From Zonotrichia leucophrys gambelii (Eukaryota > Chordata > Aves > Passeriformes > Passerellidae), in contig NC_088178.1 of the NCBI RefSeq assembly GCF_028769735.1, positions 8,932,001 through 8,996,000 of the forward strand: a stretch of DNA of 64,000 nucleotides, written 5' to 3'. Each line of letters begins with the position of its first letter. The first letter of the stretch is position 1. The notes beneath the pieces were generated by a model. It searched no databases and had not been told where the DNA came from. It saw only the letters and a program-made list of their open reading frames with translations. Below, piece after piece: positions 27,320 through 42,118 of this stretch. Position numbers and translations under genes: made by a program.

Positions 27320-27510
27320 TGGTTCCATCCCCTCTGGTTCCTGCTCAGAGCAGGCTGCTTGGGGTCTCAAGCAGGTTGGCTCAGAGCATCTGCAAGGGTG
27401 AGGGACACTGCAGCCCCTCTGGACATCCTGCTCACTCCAGTGTTCAATAACCCTCTCAGCAAAAAGGAAAATTACTGTATCACGTCAAAATCTCTCATGT
27501 TTCAACACAT
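27320..27510 (-). mobile_element. degraded CR1 LINE fragment
   Basis: On the plus strand the text 'ctgctcagagcaggctgc', 'caagcaggttggctcagagc', 'acactgcagcccctctgg' and 'ccagtgttcaataaccctc' followed by 'agcaaaaaggaaa' matches, with many substitutions, the reverse complement of the CR1 3' region around its conserved 'cctctctgggcaacctg' segment. The divergence suggests an old copy. Both ends are approximate. Confidence 0.6.
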
Positions 27511-28559
27511 CTTTACTGCCTCTTTCCACATCTGGGAAAAGCTGGGTTCCTTCTGCTCCTGACCCCACTGAGTAGCTGCATACACCCGGGGGGTTCTCCC
27601 TGAAGCCACCACCTCTCCTTAGGGCTGAACATGCATAGCTCTCTCAGCAACTCCAGCCACACAATATCCTGGCAGCCCACCCCTGGCCCTGCATCAGTGT
27701 TTCATTTTCTCATGATGGGGAGCCCAAAATGGGGCAGAGTAAACAAAGAGAAACAAAGAGAGGGACTCATGCCTCCTCTTCAGAGGCTGCCTGGCCTATT
27801 GCTCACAGGGCTTGGAGTGCTGTCAGCCTCCTTTTGCTACAGGAGCACGTTGCTGACTCACAGTCAGCTCCCTGAGCACCAGGACCCCAGGTTTTATTCT
27901 GCAATACTGATTTCTGCACAGCAAATCCCCAGCCTGTAGTGCATCAGGGCCCTGATTCAACTCCCCCTGCCAGGATTTTAGTTGGTTCAGGAGTTTATGT
28001 GACTGAGTTCAAGGTCAGCCTTTTTGCTGATCTGAGCTATTTGTTGGGAATAAAGCTAGAGACAACCTCAGCAAAGGCTTGCCTGCCTCTCCATCCCTTG
28101 GGAGCTGCTTTCAAGCTGAGGCTCTTGCACTTGGCCTCTGCCTGAGTGACACTGCAGCTGTGCTGCAGCTGTGTCAGTGCCCAGTCTCCTGCCTCCCTGA
28201 TCCTGACCTGCTGGCTTGATTTCCTGCCTTGACCTTGAACCTGCCTCATCACAACAGACTTGCTGTGTGGTCACTAGAGCCAGGCTGACACAGGCCACTC
28301 TTTCCAGGCATATAAGCACAAGAAGCCCTTTTATACCATTTACATCATTTGCTAATTTCAACTCAGTTTGAGCTTTGGATTGTGCAGTTCTTTCTATGCA
28401 TGCTCCAGAAGTGTCTCTGAATACCTTCTAAGCTGCCACCTCTGCATCCTCCTTCAGTGCTCCCTGTGTGCATCTGGGCTGGGCCAGGAGTCCCCTCTCC
28501 ACCTATGCTTCTCCTCTGTTACTCTTGTTTTACTTTCCATATATTGCAATAGACTGCTT

Positions 28560-28850
28560 TTATGCCCTAAGGAGGTTGTCCTTGAAGACTGACTCACTCT
28601 CCTGGGCTCCTTATTCCTCCTAGTCTGTCTCACACGAAGATTTGTCAAGTCTCATGGTCATTGCAGCCAAGGCCGCCCTTGACCTTCACCTTTTCAACCA
28701 ATTCTTCCTTCCTTGTGTGTAATGGGTCCAGCAATCAGTTCAGTCATCACCTGCTACAACAAAATGTCCTCAGTACACTTCAAAAAATCTCCTGGATTGG
28801 TTGTGCATGATCCTGTCACTGTTCCAGTGGACAGGGCATTTGAAATTTTC
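28560..28850 (-). mobile_element. CR1 LINE ORF2 relic (non-3' portion)
   Basis: Text such as 'ggaggttgtccttgaaga', 'ctctcctgggctcctt', 'cattgcagccaaggccgcc', 'cttgaccttcac', 'ggtccagcaatcag' and 'tctcctggattggttgtgc' follows the antisense of a coding part of CR1 ORF2 as I recall it. It is interrupted by stops and shifts, so it is a fossil. It differs from the other CR1 pieces in covering an internal rather than a 3'-terminal part of the element, which is less common because most copies are heavily 5'-truncated. Confidence 0.6.
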
Positions 28851-31800
28851 TATGAATTCCAGTGCCTGGGATAAAGAAGCACTCAAAAGAGGACTACACA
28901 AAAATTAATCTTCATGCCCAGAACATGTTTAGTCTCCAAGTATCCCTGCAAACACATGTGATACCAAAAAGAAACCTCATGCACACTACAGCATGAGTGG
29001 GAAATGCAGCTGAGAGCTGTGGTGAACTGCAGTCAGCCAGACAATGGGGATGGGCACGATGGGACAGAGCCTAAGACCTCAAGACACCAAGCAAGAGGGC
29101 ATCACCTTAAGTCCTGATTTTGGTGTTGACACCAAAGGAGAGGATCACTACATCCTTATCACCTTCACTTCTTGAAGTAGCTAATCTCTGCATGTTTCTA
29201 TCCAAACAGCATCAGAAGTAGCACATGAGATCTGATGGACTATATTGGAATACAATAGTTTTGAAATCCTCATTTCCAAGGATCAATTTTTTTAATTTCT
29301 CTTGCAATCTCCAGAGAAAACAAAGCTGAAATTCCTTATTCGAGGAACTTTTACACATTAAAATGTAATTGCACTCTATAAATGAGTCCAAGGACATGTT
29401 CTTTCTGTTCTATCTCCTAAGTTTCTTTAATGCCAGCTGTTCAATATGGTATTTTGTATACAGGTTTCTATGGCAAAGCATCAGTGGTGTGCATTTCAAA
29501 AAGCATTGTGAAAGCTGTTATCTATAATTCATGGTTTGCTCATCACACCTAGTATTCCTTAATAACACTCAATTTACAGCAATAAACAGGGCTGGGCCTG
29601 TTCTAAGGGTACAAACCAGGCAATCTGAAATATGCCAAGTGAAAGCATTTTAAGGAGCTTACAGAATATTCCTGACACCAGCAATTACACTCACAAGTAT
29701 ATTCATTGATGTCACAATCAACTGCAATTGTTTGTTCCACTTCTGAAATATTCTGGACATTTTTTTCCCTTCACATAATGTATAGTAAACTTGGCAAGTG
29801 GGGAGACACGGGGAATAGTTTTACAGAACAATATGTCATTTTTCTTTTTCACAGAACATATGTCAGGCACCAGCAGACTCAGGAGATGTAATCCATATGA
29901 GAGTTCCTTTAATGTGTTACAAAATACAGTCAGAATCTTGCAAAAGGATTTTCTTTCTTCAGTGTATAAGCTTGGGATGACAATTATGTATAATGGAGCA
30001 TTCAGTACACTTAAAGTAAAAAAATAAAATTAAAAAAAAAAAAAAAGAGATAAGAAAGAACTCCTTTCCACAGTAAAACTATGGGGTATTTCTAGGCATT
30101 AGTGAAGTAAATAAAACTTGTTTTGAACTGAAGGACCTCCTTTAAAAACTTCTGGTTTTGCCTGGAGACATGATATACTGTGATTCTGATGTGATGCAAC
30201 TTATTTTCACTTTTGGAATCTACAGACTGAATGAAAATCACCTACAGTATGGAGTGTGTTATCAATCTTCTCACATTATAGAGGCTGTTTTTATGATGGA
30301 TACAGTAGCGGATTCTTGAAATAGTCTTACTGCAGTGCCCATGCACTTATCCAAATGCTTGCAATTGCCTCTGCTGTTTTCCTGAGACTGCCTCTGTTAA
30401 ATGTTATCACTGAAAAAATTAAATTTCTCATCATGCAGTCATCAACTTGTAACAGCAGTAACCCAGAGAAGTAATAACATACTGTGTTTTATTGCAAGAT
30501 GATTTCTGGCCTGCTGAGGAAGTCAACCAATATTTCCAACAAATCTGGGCATTACCCATGACATAAATCTTCTTTCATCACACATATGGCAGATGAGCAG
30601 TCATCCACTGCCAGTAAAGATATTTGTCTTACCTATTTTGTTTTGGACTCACTCAGAAACAAAGAGAGCAAGCTCACTGCACTTCTCAAACCAGACACTT
30701 GCAGGCTTTCACTCCCTGCAACAGAAGAATCAGCACAAACCACCTTTAATGCAAGCAACAAACAGCATCCCTCCAGTCCATCTGCTGTGTGCAGCTACAC
30801 AGGAGATCTGCAGCACTCAAAAGGATTACTGAAGTATGGCAGTTCTGCTTCTGTAGCCACTCTTGTGCTGAACTCATGCTGCACTGTAAAACCAAGCACC
30901 AAGGCCAGGTGCATTAACTAGGGACAAGTGAGGGATCCCTGTTTCCTGGTGACTGTTCACAGTTATGCATCCAAAAGAAAGCATTTCTAGAACCAGATCG
31001 TGAAAATGTGTGCCAACAGAGAATACTCTTCTTGATAGCTTAAAACTGAAATCTGCAATCTTCTCAGAGCTTTAGAAGAGGCTGTATTGAAAACATCTGT
31101 GCTGCAGCTGGATTGCAAGGCAAATAGGATCCTAAACAACTGGGACAAGCACTGGGTGAGCTGTGACTTGCAAGGTCACTGTGCTGCCTTGCTTCCTTTA
31201 CTGTCTTCTCCTTCATCACAGGGATTTACCTCTGCAGAACCATCAAGGAGCTAGCAGGTGCCTGAGAAAGAGACAAAGGGGCCTGAAGGATGAGTACTAG
31301 TGGTGGGGAATCTCTTAAAGGCCTCCCACAAAAGAAGTTGCACTGTCTTGTTTCCATATGAAGCAGGATGCTTTTCTGTGACAAGCAGCAGCAATGCTGT
31401 TTTCTATTTCTTCTTCAACAGAAGTAGAAAAATATCTTCAATGCATTATGATTAATTTGCCTTAAATTTTTTTTTTCTGTCCTTAGCTCCTTAGATTTTA
31501 CTGCCTATTCATCTGTGTCTATGAAATAGTTACGATTGGTCAATTTTTTTCTGCCTATAATGTTAATAAAGTACATTGAGAATGTTAATTAGAATTCTAC
31601 GTTTCAAAGAATATTTTCTTAATATTCTCTGCAAGCACTTTTGGGGTAAGAAGTTTATATTACTAAATGGTTTTGAAATTTTCAAATTTTCATGTCCAAA
31701 AGGAATTGTGATCTTATTATATCCAGTTCAACCTTGTCTATTCTGTTTTCCCAAATACCATCAAAATAACTTTCTTTGGACTTCTTTGTTCTTTCACATT

Positions 31801-34483
31801 ATGTTTTCAAGTATCTTCTTTTTGCAGGGAGTTAATTTTCTTCAATGTCCAGCACTATTTTTGCTATTTATGAGCAGCTCTGCTGCCACTTATTTATGAG
31901 CTTCATTATCTGTGCTCTTGCCGTCAACTCTCTCCATGTTGGACTGAGGCACACATCATCCCTTGAGCACTGGGATAAAGTTGTGTTTTCCCATTAAAAA
32001 AAAATCATTCAAGTTTTCAAAACCTTTCATTCACTAGCTTGTATATAAACTCAAATTTGAGAATAATTGATCTTGAAATGTCTGGCTGAATATACAGCCT
32101 GCCTGAAACAAGAGCAGGAGAGCTCCCTCTGTCCACTCCCATAGTTTGTGTGAATCCATGTGGATCCAGCAGGAGACTGATTCAGTGTGTCAGGGGTAGG
32201 GGATGGAGGGAGACCTGCACATCTACCCAAACAGAAACACAGGGTCCTCTGCTGTGGCTGAGAGCATTTTCCGGGAAAGAGAGAGGAGTGTGACGATGTT
32301 AAACCAAACAAGAGAGGAGAACACAAAGATCTCTTTGTCAAGTTTCCAAGACACAGTTGCCTTCATCCTTTCTTGGTGTGCAGAATGCTTCCCCTGGCCT
32401 CCTAATGAAGCTGCCAAACACCGCCCTCTTAATATTTCATGCATCATTTCACTGCACAGACCTTTCTGTCCTTGGCATTTGTCCTGTATCAGTTTTTATC
32501 TGCTGGATCCTTACAGTCCTGGGGAGTAACTGCACCCATGAGGCTGCTGGTACAGAAAGCAGTGCTGCCTCTCCCAGTGAATCCAGGAAGGTTTTACCCA
32601 TGGGTTTCAGGCCGTAAGAATGAATATGATCTTTTCCATGGGTGAAGCAGCCTGACCAGATTCTCTCAGTATGGAACTGAGGGTAGAAGGCTAGAGGATC
32701 CATAGAGGATCATCGCTGGTTTGTTTTCCAAGTTTAAGCATTAAAAAAAACACCAAAACCAGAACCTGATATTTCAACTGATAAGCCTGGCAACCCCCTA
32801 ATCAGCTGTTTGTATCAGAATTACAGAGGGCAATCCAAGCCATGAAGTGGTGCAGTCCCAGCATTTCCACCCATCACACCTTCTGGCACAGCCACAGGAA
32901 GCACTCTGGGCTGGCTCTCACCAAATGAGGCCCTGCGGTCTTTGCCTATCTGCCAGCGCAAGTCCAGGCCAAGGGGGTTCTCTTTGTTTTCACCTTAAAA
33001 ATTTATGGAAAGTTCAGCATTATGTTGAAAATAAGCTGTCATTTCTCAGAGCAGCCTCATGTATCTTAAAATCCACTACAATCCAAAATAACGTACTGTA
33101 ATTAAAGGCAGGGAACAGACGTGTTGAAGGAGACAGATCAAGCCCCATGTCATTCATACCAACCCATCTTCACAAAAGTCAGGTAATTTATACCAGCTGA
33201 TATTTTAGCCTTGCATTTTAAGCTTCCAGTAAGAAATTAGGAAAACAATACTGAGAGCAATCGAGAGAGTTATAAAAAAGATTTGAAATTATTAAGATTT
33301 AATTTCTAGATTTTTGTATAAAACCCAAATGTTTACTAATCAGGTCAAGGCATGTATCTATTCAGGAGCCATCTCAGTATTGTTGAGGAATTTGGCAAAA
33401 CTCTCAGATCGACTTTCTTTTGTAGCACTTATTGCCAAAATGCTTTGTCATTTTCCAAGAAATGTATATTTCTTGGATTCGCTGTCCCAGCTGGTTTATT
33501 GATTCCATGGTTCTCCTTTCCAAATCACTGTTCCAGCTCATTGATAATTCTATCCAGTGCTGGTTACACAAAATGTTGTTGAAAGTCCTCTGTACTTTGA
33601 AAAGCCATGTGTTGACCAGTATTTTTAGTTAACAGATATACTCAGCCAAGATGACAATCTCCAAATTTTCTACTTCAGTGTTTTTCCCACAGAAGGCAAT
33701 GAACTGTTTGCTGCAATAAACTCTTCTGTTTTGCCCATAGTTATGGCCACAATCCATGCTCTAAATCATTGTCTACATTATTTTAATATAAATCCTTTTT
33801 CAAATACCCTTCTAATTCAATGGCACGCTGTAAATCAAATACACACTATTATAACTGCCTTGAGACTCTACTGGAGCTCTTCAAATATACTCTTTAAAAG
33901 CACTGGCTTTATGGCAAGCTTCAGGATAAATTTACAGCATGATACACAAAGACTTAGTCACGGGATCAAATTCTGCATGCAGAGAAGCTTAATGGCTTTG
34001 TCTTCTCAAACACACAGGTGGTTCACTTTAGAAATATATATAGTCCCACTGAAGTTAATAGAATTATGTGTATGCTTAAGGTTAAGTATATGCATAAGTA
34101 TTTTCAGGAATATTTCCAGTATTCCAAATTATCTAGATAGCTTCATATTTAAAATCTTACCTTTGTAATCAGGCATGTATTTTTCTTTCTTTCAAAGTAT
34201 TTCATGTGCTTTGGTGGTGACTGGCAGATTTTGTGGTTAGCAAAACTTGACAGAAAAGAATCCACTAGCTCAGATCATCAAGAACTTGGCTACATTAATC
34301 ACACTTACTAACAGTGTTGCTAAGAAATGGACCTGGGTGACAGCAGTCCCACATGAGCCATCTCCAGGGTCAGGCTTAGCACTATCTCAGTTTGCTGTTG
34401 CAGTTTAGGACACAGAGGTACATTACAGGTTCACAGCACTTTCTTAAGTCAAATCAAACACAGGCAAAGCCTACACCACTGCC

Positions 34484-34560
34484 TTTTTTCCCCCCCTCCT
34501 AAAAAAAAACAAAAAAAAACCAAAAAACCAACACACAACCCCCCCCCCCCCCAACAAAAT
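34484..34560. repeat. A/C-rich low-complexity tract with poly-C
   Basis: A run of T then C leads into alternating A9-C blocks and CA-rich text, then an uninterrupted run of 14 C (34,539-34,552). It is a compound simple repeat, prone to sequencing and assembly slippage. Confidence 0.9.
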
Positions 34561-37500
34561 TTTAAAAACCCTCAATGTGACACAAGAGAAGGATACTTTT
34601 GCCAGGCAGCCTTGGAGTGAGGCTTCTTTCTCTGCTTCATATACGTGCCTGAGGCTTTAAACCCTGTCTACCCAGCTGATTGGAAGGGATATCAGGCTGA
34701 CAGCCACGATGATGCAGACCAGGAACAGCATGAATAATAGTCCTCATGGTTTGATACAAACTAGTATATCAGATTACCTATTTTCCAAGAGATTTCTACC
34801 TCTGCACAGCAAATCCACTTTGAAACTGCAGCTGGTCTCTGGGCACAGATCACTTGAGCAAGCCAGGACGAGTCCTGAGCAACTGTGGGAAGGAACAAAC
34901 AGTCCACACTTCAAAACACAACTTTCTGATCATTTTGTTAGGAATAATAGGCTCTGTAAGAGACAGGACATACTGAAAAGGCTAAAATAGTTAAACTGAC
35001 TAGTATTTCTAGAGCAGTTTTGCTGTAGAATAATCCAAGAGAAAATGTCTCAATGTACTTGCCTTCCAAAGGGGTCCCAAAGGAGGAGTCCAGATTGCAA
35101 TTCATGTCTAGATTGTCTGATTTATGAAGATGCTCATCTGCCAGATTCAGCAGCCTGCAGAAATTAATCCCAACGAGCTACCATTATGAGAAAGCTAAAT
35201 GTGATTCCCTATCTCCTGGGCAGAGAACTAAAACCTGGAAGATTAAATAACCTCTTGCACAGCACTGAGCAAGACACTTGCAACCTCAGACCACAGAAAT
35301 GACATTGCTGCCCCAGTATTTCAGATCCAACACTATCTATCTTGGTCTGTTGCTCATTTCTAAAAGACAGTTTTTTCCAGTTCAACAGATCTTAGGGAAC
35401 AAGCCATCCTTCTGCAGTCTCCTAGTTGGTTACTGGGCTTTTTTAATAAAGGCAGTAAAATAGTCATTGTGAAATAGTTAATTGTCACATAAATATTTAC
35501 TCATTTAAGGGCACCTCAGATGGTAGCAGGCTGGAAGCCTGATGTAACCACTTCACTTGCAGAGCAAAGATCCTGAACATGTACAACCACTCTGCACTCT
35601 GAGTCAATACACACAAGCATATAAAGTCCTGGACCTGTGGCAATCTGCTTCAAATGCTCCATAGACATTAAACATCCAAATTTATATGTAAAGCTTCAGT
35701 GTAGTTGAAAATGGATATTTGCCCTTACTGTCTTGTGTAATACAAGAAATTTGAACAGAAAAATGAAGATAAACTTGCTAATGTCTGACTGAAGACATTA
35801 TACAGGCACTCAGAACCAAGGGACTCTCACCTTCATCCCAGTACAGGTACCTGCAGCTAGCATTAAGAAACAAAAATGTGTAAGAAACCTATTGCAGGGA
35901 GGTAGAATTATTTATCAATGATGTAATAAACTATAATGAGATAAGCAAGGCCAACATTGTTAAAGCTATAAAGCTTTTCAAAATGTGGAAGAAGAACGAG
36001 AATAGGTTCTGCTAAGATGACTTCAATAACTTACTACTGAAACCCACTCATATTAGGAATTTGAACACTAACAAGAAATCTATAGTGAACAATCTTAATT
36101 TTGCTCACATGGACCTGTGTTTTCCACTAATGATGTGGAAAAATTATTCCTGAACGTGGCAGCTGGCAGATTTCTTTATGAAATAATTATCAAACTAACA
36201 ATCAAGGTTACATCAGACTTTTAGAAATCATGCTATAAGAGAGTTGCACATGCAAAATAAATTTTAATTAAGTTATCATAACTTGCTTAAGTTTAGTTAA
36301 ATGGATAAAGAAACAAATTTTGGTCTCTATGATTTTAACTTCATAAGAGCAAATTTTATGGAAGGGAAACTAAGTGAAAAAATTTCCTGAAGTCATCCCA
36401 AATATTAACACCAGAATCCTGGAACTTCCTTAAACAAAATTCACTGAAACTCACTGGAATTGATAAGTGAGGAAAACTGTAGGGAAAAGACTTCATAAGC
36501 AGCCACAAGATAACCATTTCCAAAGGTATTTTAGGAGTAAGAACACAAGCTGATACAGCTGGTAAGAACAGAAGCTGGTAAAGCCAACACAGAATAGAGG
36601 AAACAAAAGATTTTCATGCCAGATGAGATTTCTGGTAGAAAAAAGCAAGTGGTTCATCTAGCTTGGGAAAACCAAGGCTAGGAGGGCAGCTGATCCAATT
36701 TCCAAACTATCCTTGAAGCTGCTGCTACCAAAAGTTTTAGCTAAGTTATAATAACAGCAGTTCGAGGAACTGGGCTAAAAAAAGTAGTAAAGTAGCCTTC
36801 ATGGAGATTTAAAGAGGAAATAAGGTTTCTTTTCAGAGAAGTGAATTATATAAGGATAATGACAGTGCAGCTTCTTGTGTCAGGGCAGAAACAGCAACTG
36901 AAAAGGTCACTCCAAACCTACAGCCCATGCTCCTATCTTTAGAATAGGGCAAGACTCTAGGCTAAACGCCCTAATAAGTAAATGCAATTTATTGTGCTTT
37001 ATCAAGTTGTACAAGACATCTTCAGGGACAACAATAACCCAGCTCTTCTGCATGTTTTACTCAGAGTCAGGGACTGGAGCCATGGCATTTGGATGAAAAA
37101 ATCTTTATTCTTGCCCAGTTTTCTTCTGTGGAGCCAAAGTGTCTGATTCTGCTGGCATCCAGTTTCAGTTCTGATTTCAGTCCCATGAACCTGGTAACTC
37201 TGGACTATGATCTTTTACACCACAAAATTTCTCACTGTCTTTGTAGCCAAGTTTATCATCATCATTTCTCACAATAAAGCAATGCTGCTGACTGTTTCAG
37301 ATCATTTCTCACTGTAGTTTCTGGCCTTTCTATTCTGCAGTTCACAGAACTGACATGTAAACTGGTTTTCTCCTTTACTCCTCTCTTTCCTCAGTTGTAC
37401 AAAATTACTCTAAAGATCACGTCATCTGTTTCAGTCGTCTTTGCTTTTGGCAAGTAATGCTTCAATATCCATTTCCTGATCCTATTCCTAAACCATCATA

Positions 37501-40500
37501 AATAGAAAAACGTGAATATAAATATGCCAGTATGAAGCCAATGCCAAATGACTCCTATGTCCCCAGTGTCCTATATAATACCAATATAATCTACATTTCA
37601 AATCCTGCAAAAGGTTTTTGCATTTGCATTGTCACCACAGGCTCCATGAAGCTGAAACTGGAGTGCCTTTGGTTCTGTAGCACTCCAGCCCATCCAACAG
37701 GAAGAGTGCAGCTTTAGATTTTCAAACAAAAAGCCAGAAATACATTTTCTACATGGCCTCAAGTTGCAACACAGGCAAACCTAAGCTTCACATGGGTAAG
37801 CGTGTCTTATCCTATGGTCTAACAGGAAAACAAGGGACAAGCTCTCTTCTGACTTTGGGAAAGAAGCGGTGGTTTACAAAAACATCAAGGTTTATAATCA
37901 TTAATTCATAGATGCAGATTTCTGCATTATGTGATAACTGCATGCTCTTAATATTTCTCTTTAAGTCTTGATCTTACACTTCTAAAGTGTGCCTGGCTGA
38001 GAGAGCACTTCCTTTTGTTATGGGCCAGGGAAAACAGATTGCAACACTTGCTTTCTCATAAGTTCAAAGGGGAAGGTGGGGGGAAGCATCAACCTAGTAT
38101 ACGGTGCTTGATATTTTTCTAAAATACCAGAAAACAAAAACCCGCACCAGCAAATTGCTCTTAAGTCATAAGGGTTGAAGGTGTGAACAGTCTGATGGGT
38201 TCACAGAGACCCCTACTTTTTATTGTAAAATACCTTAATGGCATTCAGCACATTTTTCCACTGATTTTAATGATGCCAGGATTTCATCTTTCATTCTCAA
38301 GGATTTTCACTACACCAATGCATGTATTACAGTCCACCATCCTTATGGGCTGCTTCAGTAAGGAGTCCCATCTCAGTCTGGAAAAAGGATGATTTTTGAT
38401 GAGTCCTTGTATATCCTCCATGGCCCATCTAGCTTGTGCTGGCACCCACATCCTGGTCAGACAACACAGTGCCAAGGGACAGGGAAATTACACCTTTCCT
38501 GGTAGCAAATGAATATGCTCATCTGGAAGAACCTTTAAAAAGCTCCCTTTTTAGGAGGGAGGTAGTTTTCTGCCAATTCAGTGCTCTGAACAAGCCCCAC
38601 AGATGGTGAGGCAATTTCCAGAGCTGGCAGAAGAGGAAGAGCAGGATCACCTCTGGCCAGTGGCCACCCCAGCAGCTCCACCTCTGAGGTGAGGGAAAGT
38701 TTTCCAGAGGAGCTAGAAGGGACCATAACTCAGCTGCTGAGAAGAGCTAGCTGAAGAGAAAGGCCCAGTAGATGGAGATTTCTTTAGAAAACATGTAAAT
38801 GAAAATTTTCTGATGCAACAGCTGAACTTCTGTTTCAGGAGCACTGTATTTTGTGTTCTACTAGACCAGTTATTTAGGGATTAAGAGTCTGTTTGGCATG
38901 CTTCCTTTGAGGAGATGCTACAGCCTTCATTCTTATTTCACTGTCTCAGACCTTTGCATCCACCCCCCAGACACTGAATTAGTTTCCCAAGCAGAATATG
39001 AAAGCACCGGGAGAGCATCTGCTTGCAAGCAAGCAGGAATGCACTAAGGAGAGGGATGAGACACTGGCACAAACGTTCCCTCTCAGACCTGTACCAGGTC
39101 ACTGCAGTCTCCCCCAGGCCACACATGGCTTTCTGGAAGCATCAGCCCCTCAGTCAGTGAAAAGGGCCATTTGTTCCCAGTACCAGAGAGCAGCCACAGC
39201 ACAGCACTGGTGCTCAGGGGAGGCACTGAGCAGATGCTCTGGGTCACTGCTTGGTGGCCTGGGCTCTGGCATTGCTCACTGCAGCTGTTCTGTACACATT
39301 GAATACACTTAAAATCTGTGCTCACGTCCCTGCCCGGCTGTCCAGCACACTAATGCTAGAAAAAGAAATGTATTGAAGTGAACAGAGCAGGAGTTAAGTC
39401 TGAAAGGAAGGTGGCCCCATTCCCTCTACCACAGAAACCAGCTCCAGATGAGTTTTTCCCACTCACCTGAACCAGAGGCAGCCTTCATGACCAGAGCCAC
39501 CACCACTGAGGTTTTGCACTCCCACTCCTTTCAGAAGCAATGCAGCTCCAGCAGTTGCTTCCCTAACATCTAACTTTTGTGGAGAAAAACTCTTCTTTCC
39601 CTCAGTAACATGAGTGTTATGTGAGGCCATCTTACAGCCCAGCAGCAGGATCTTATTTCTGGCCCTGAGGTATGTTCACTTTATTTGGCATCCCTTCACC
39701 TATACTAAAACCAAACATGTGCTAATGCTACAAGCTGCCCACAGGTCTGCTGTTCTGCACACACACAATTACTTGTGCTGAGTGTCCACTTTAGCCTCCC
39801 GAGTATGGGCTAATGCACAAGGAAGAGCCCTAGTCCCTGCTACCAGCGTGGATACTGTGGACCCATGCCAGGTTCAATTGAATCCCTAGCAGCAGAGCAA
39901 TCCATTCTTCGCAAATGAAGAAGGACAAGTTTAGCAGATGCCATGGCAAGGCAGAAAATAACTATTTCATGAGAGGTTTTGAAGGTCCCCCATTTCTTTT
40001 TGTTCCGCTGCAGAAATGCTGCAGTCGGTTTCCTGCATCCCGGATGAGTGACCAGACAGCTCAGGATCACAGAGCTGCCCCGAGGGCAGTCCCTGCATTG
40101 TCACCAGGTACCAGAAAACTGTCATGTCAGGCTGTGTGTGACTCCGGATCCCTGGCTATGGAAGGCAAGTGTGAGACTCATCTCCCACTTCTGTTTACTG
40201 AGGCTATTGACAAAGGGCCCTCAATGCCTTTTAACTTCCATGGTAAACATAGAGTGGTCCTGTAAAGTGGGATTTTTAATTTGACTTGTAAAATGAGATT
40301 TTTCAGAAATACTCTGTGACTGAGTTGCTCATTTTGATAGAACTATCCACATAAATTCTTAATTCAGAGAAGTTTTAGGTTCTCATTCAACTTTGGTCTG
40401 AATGCACCAACAGGCTGTGCAGCCATTTCCCCCCAGCTCCACTGCTCAAAGCTGCCTATGGCACAGTGTAGCTGTTCCTTCTGGGACGGGGCTTGCATGA

Positions 40501-42043
40501 AAAAGCATTATAAGAAACCTCACTCCTTCACTTGGGGAGTATTATTTTATGGGTTTTTTAGAGTAAAAGTTTTCTGCTAAAAATCTTTGTCATGAGAGTG
40601 ACTATAAAAATAAAGTTCCGTTTCCAAAATTCTGATAGTCTGTCAAGTTTTAAAATTGTGTTTGAAGAGTCCCAGCAACTATTACTTTTTAATGATACAA
40701 TTTTTTTTTAAATGCTTCAAGGTTGTTGCTATGGAGTACCTAGATCACCTGCAGCTATAGGAATAAGCATCCTGTAATGTATAATGAATGCTGAGGCTCT
40801 ACTTAGTTTTGCCCAGGGCTTGTTTTGCCTTAAAATGTTGGGGGCTGTTTTGGGGTTGATAGTTTCAGTAATATTTGTGGTAGTTTTAAAGGGCTTAAAT
40901 ACAGTCCAGGGAGAATTCTAGTGCTGTTGTTTTACATTTTTATATAGTGAATACCAAACTCTTTTGCATTGTTGATATTCAACTCATCCAAGAGCAGTTT
41001 TAGCAGAAAAATTACCATTTATAACTTTATAGCTAGGACTGCTGGTAGGCAGGGTAATGCAGAAGTAGACTGATCTGCCCTTCTCCTGAGACACAGGAGA
41101 AATTAAAATGTTCCCTGTCCACTGCTAGCTTAGATGAGATGCTAACAAGAAGCAGGGAACCCCGTACACTGTCAGGTCCCTATTTCAAAGGGAACAGAAC
41201 ATTTACACTTTTATGAATAGTGCTGAGTGCCAAAGGTATTGGATAAACATACATCATTTCCGTGCAGTTTTATGAATCATTCTGTAGCATGTATTAATCC
41301 CAGATGGTATGGGAGCATCACCTTTGAAATGAATGCTGCTGTCTGAACCTGATTGACTTCTGCTGCCCAGAACCACCACAGCCCTTTAACATTCACAGAG
41401 AAGGTACAGCTCCCTGTCCTCTCTCATCTCCTGAGAGACAGCCTTCCTCCACCTGACAGCTTAATGTTAGATTAGATGCCTCAAAAACAAACAAAAAAAA
41501 CACCTTAAGAGCCCATTGGCTCCAGGCCTGATGAACAAATTTTGTCAGGCTTTTAAACATTTGAGAATACCATGCTATTTTCATGGACAGATGGACAATG
41601 TAAGTACAATTAGGCATGAGGCATTTGGTTTCTTAAGGCCTTGCTTGCCCACACAGACAGGTAATTGCTCAGCGACTTAAAGAAAAAATTTGTTTGAATT
41701 TTAAAATTTCTCAAAGCATAAGCTCAAAACTGTAAATAAGTATATAACTATTGTATATTAAACCAACTGAAATTTTAAAAGGCATCAAAACAACCTTCCC
41801 ATTTTAGTTATTCTTCACTTTTTGGAAAAAGTATGCAATAATAAATCATTGTCTCACATTTTTCTTATACTGAATGAGATCCACATATGTTTTCAGGGGT
41901 TATACATGGTATCTGTAACCCTCAAACTAAGACCCTGTTCCAGCTCCCATCTTGCCTTTTACAGAAAGTTCTTCCAGACTTGTAAAACAAATCACATTCT
42001 GTCATTTCCCAAGAGTTCTTAGTTACCCACAAGAAATTGGAGG

Positions 42044-42061
42044 AAAAAAATCAAAAAAAAC

Positions 42062-42094
<33 letters not shown>

Positions 42095-42118
42095 AAAAAA
42101 AAAAAAAACAAAAAACCA
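42044..42118. repeat. A-rich simple repeat
   Basis: About 75 bases are almost all A, including an uninterrupted A31 at 42,063-42,093 and A14 after a single C. No upstream retrocopied gene and no flanking direct repeat could be recognised, so it is listed as a simple repeat rather than a retroposon tail. Confidence 0.9.

Noticed and set aside
41820..42118. Sequence before the long A tract considered as a retrocopied gene with a poly-A tail.
   Set aside because: No coding similarity upstream and no flanking direct repeats; A blocks interrupted by C suggest a simple repeat.
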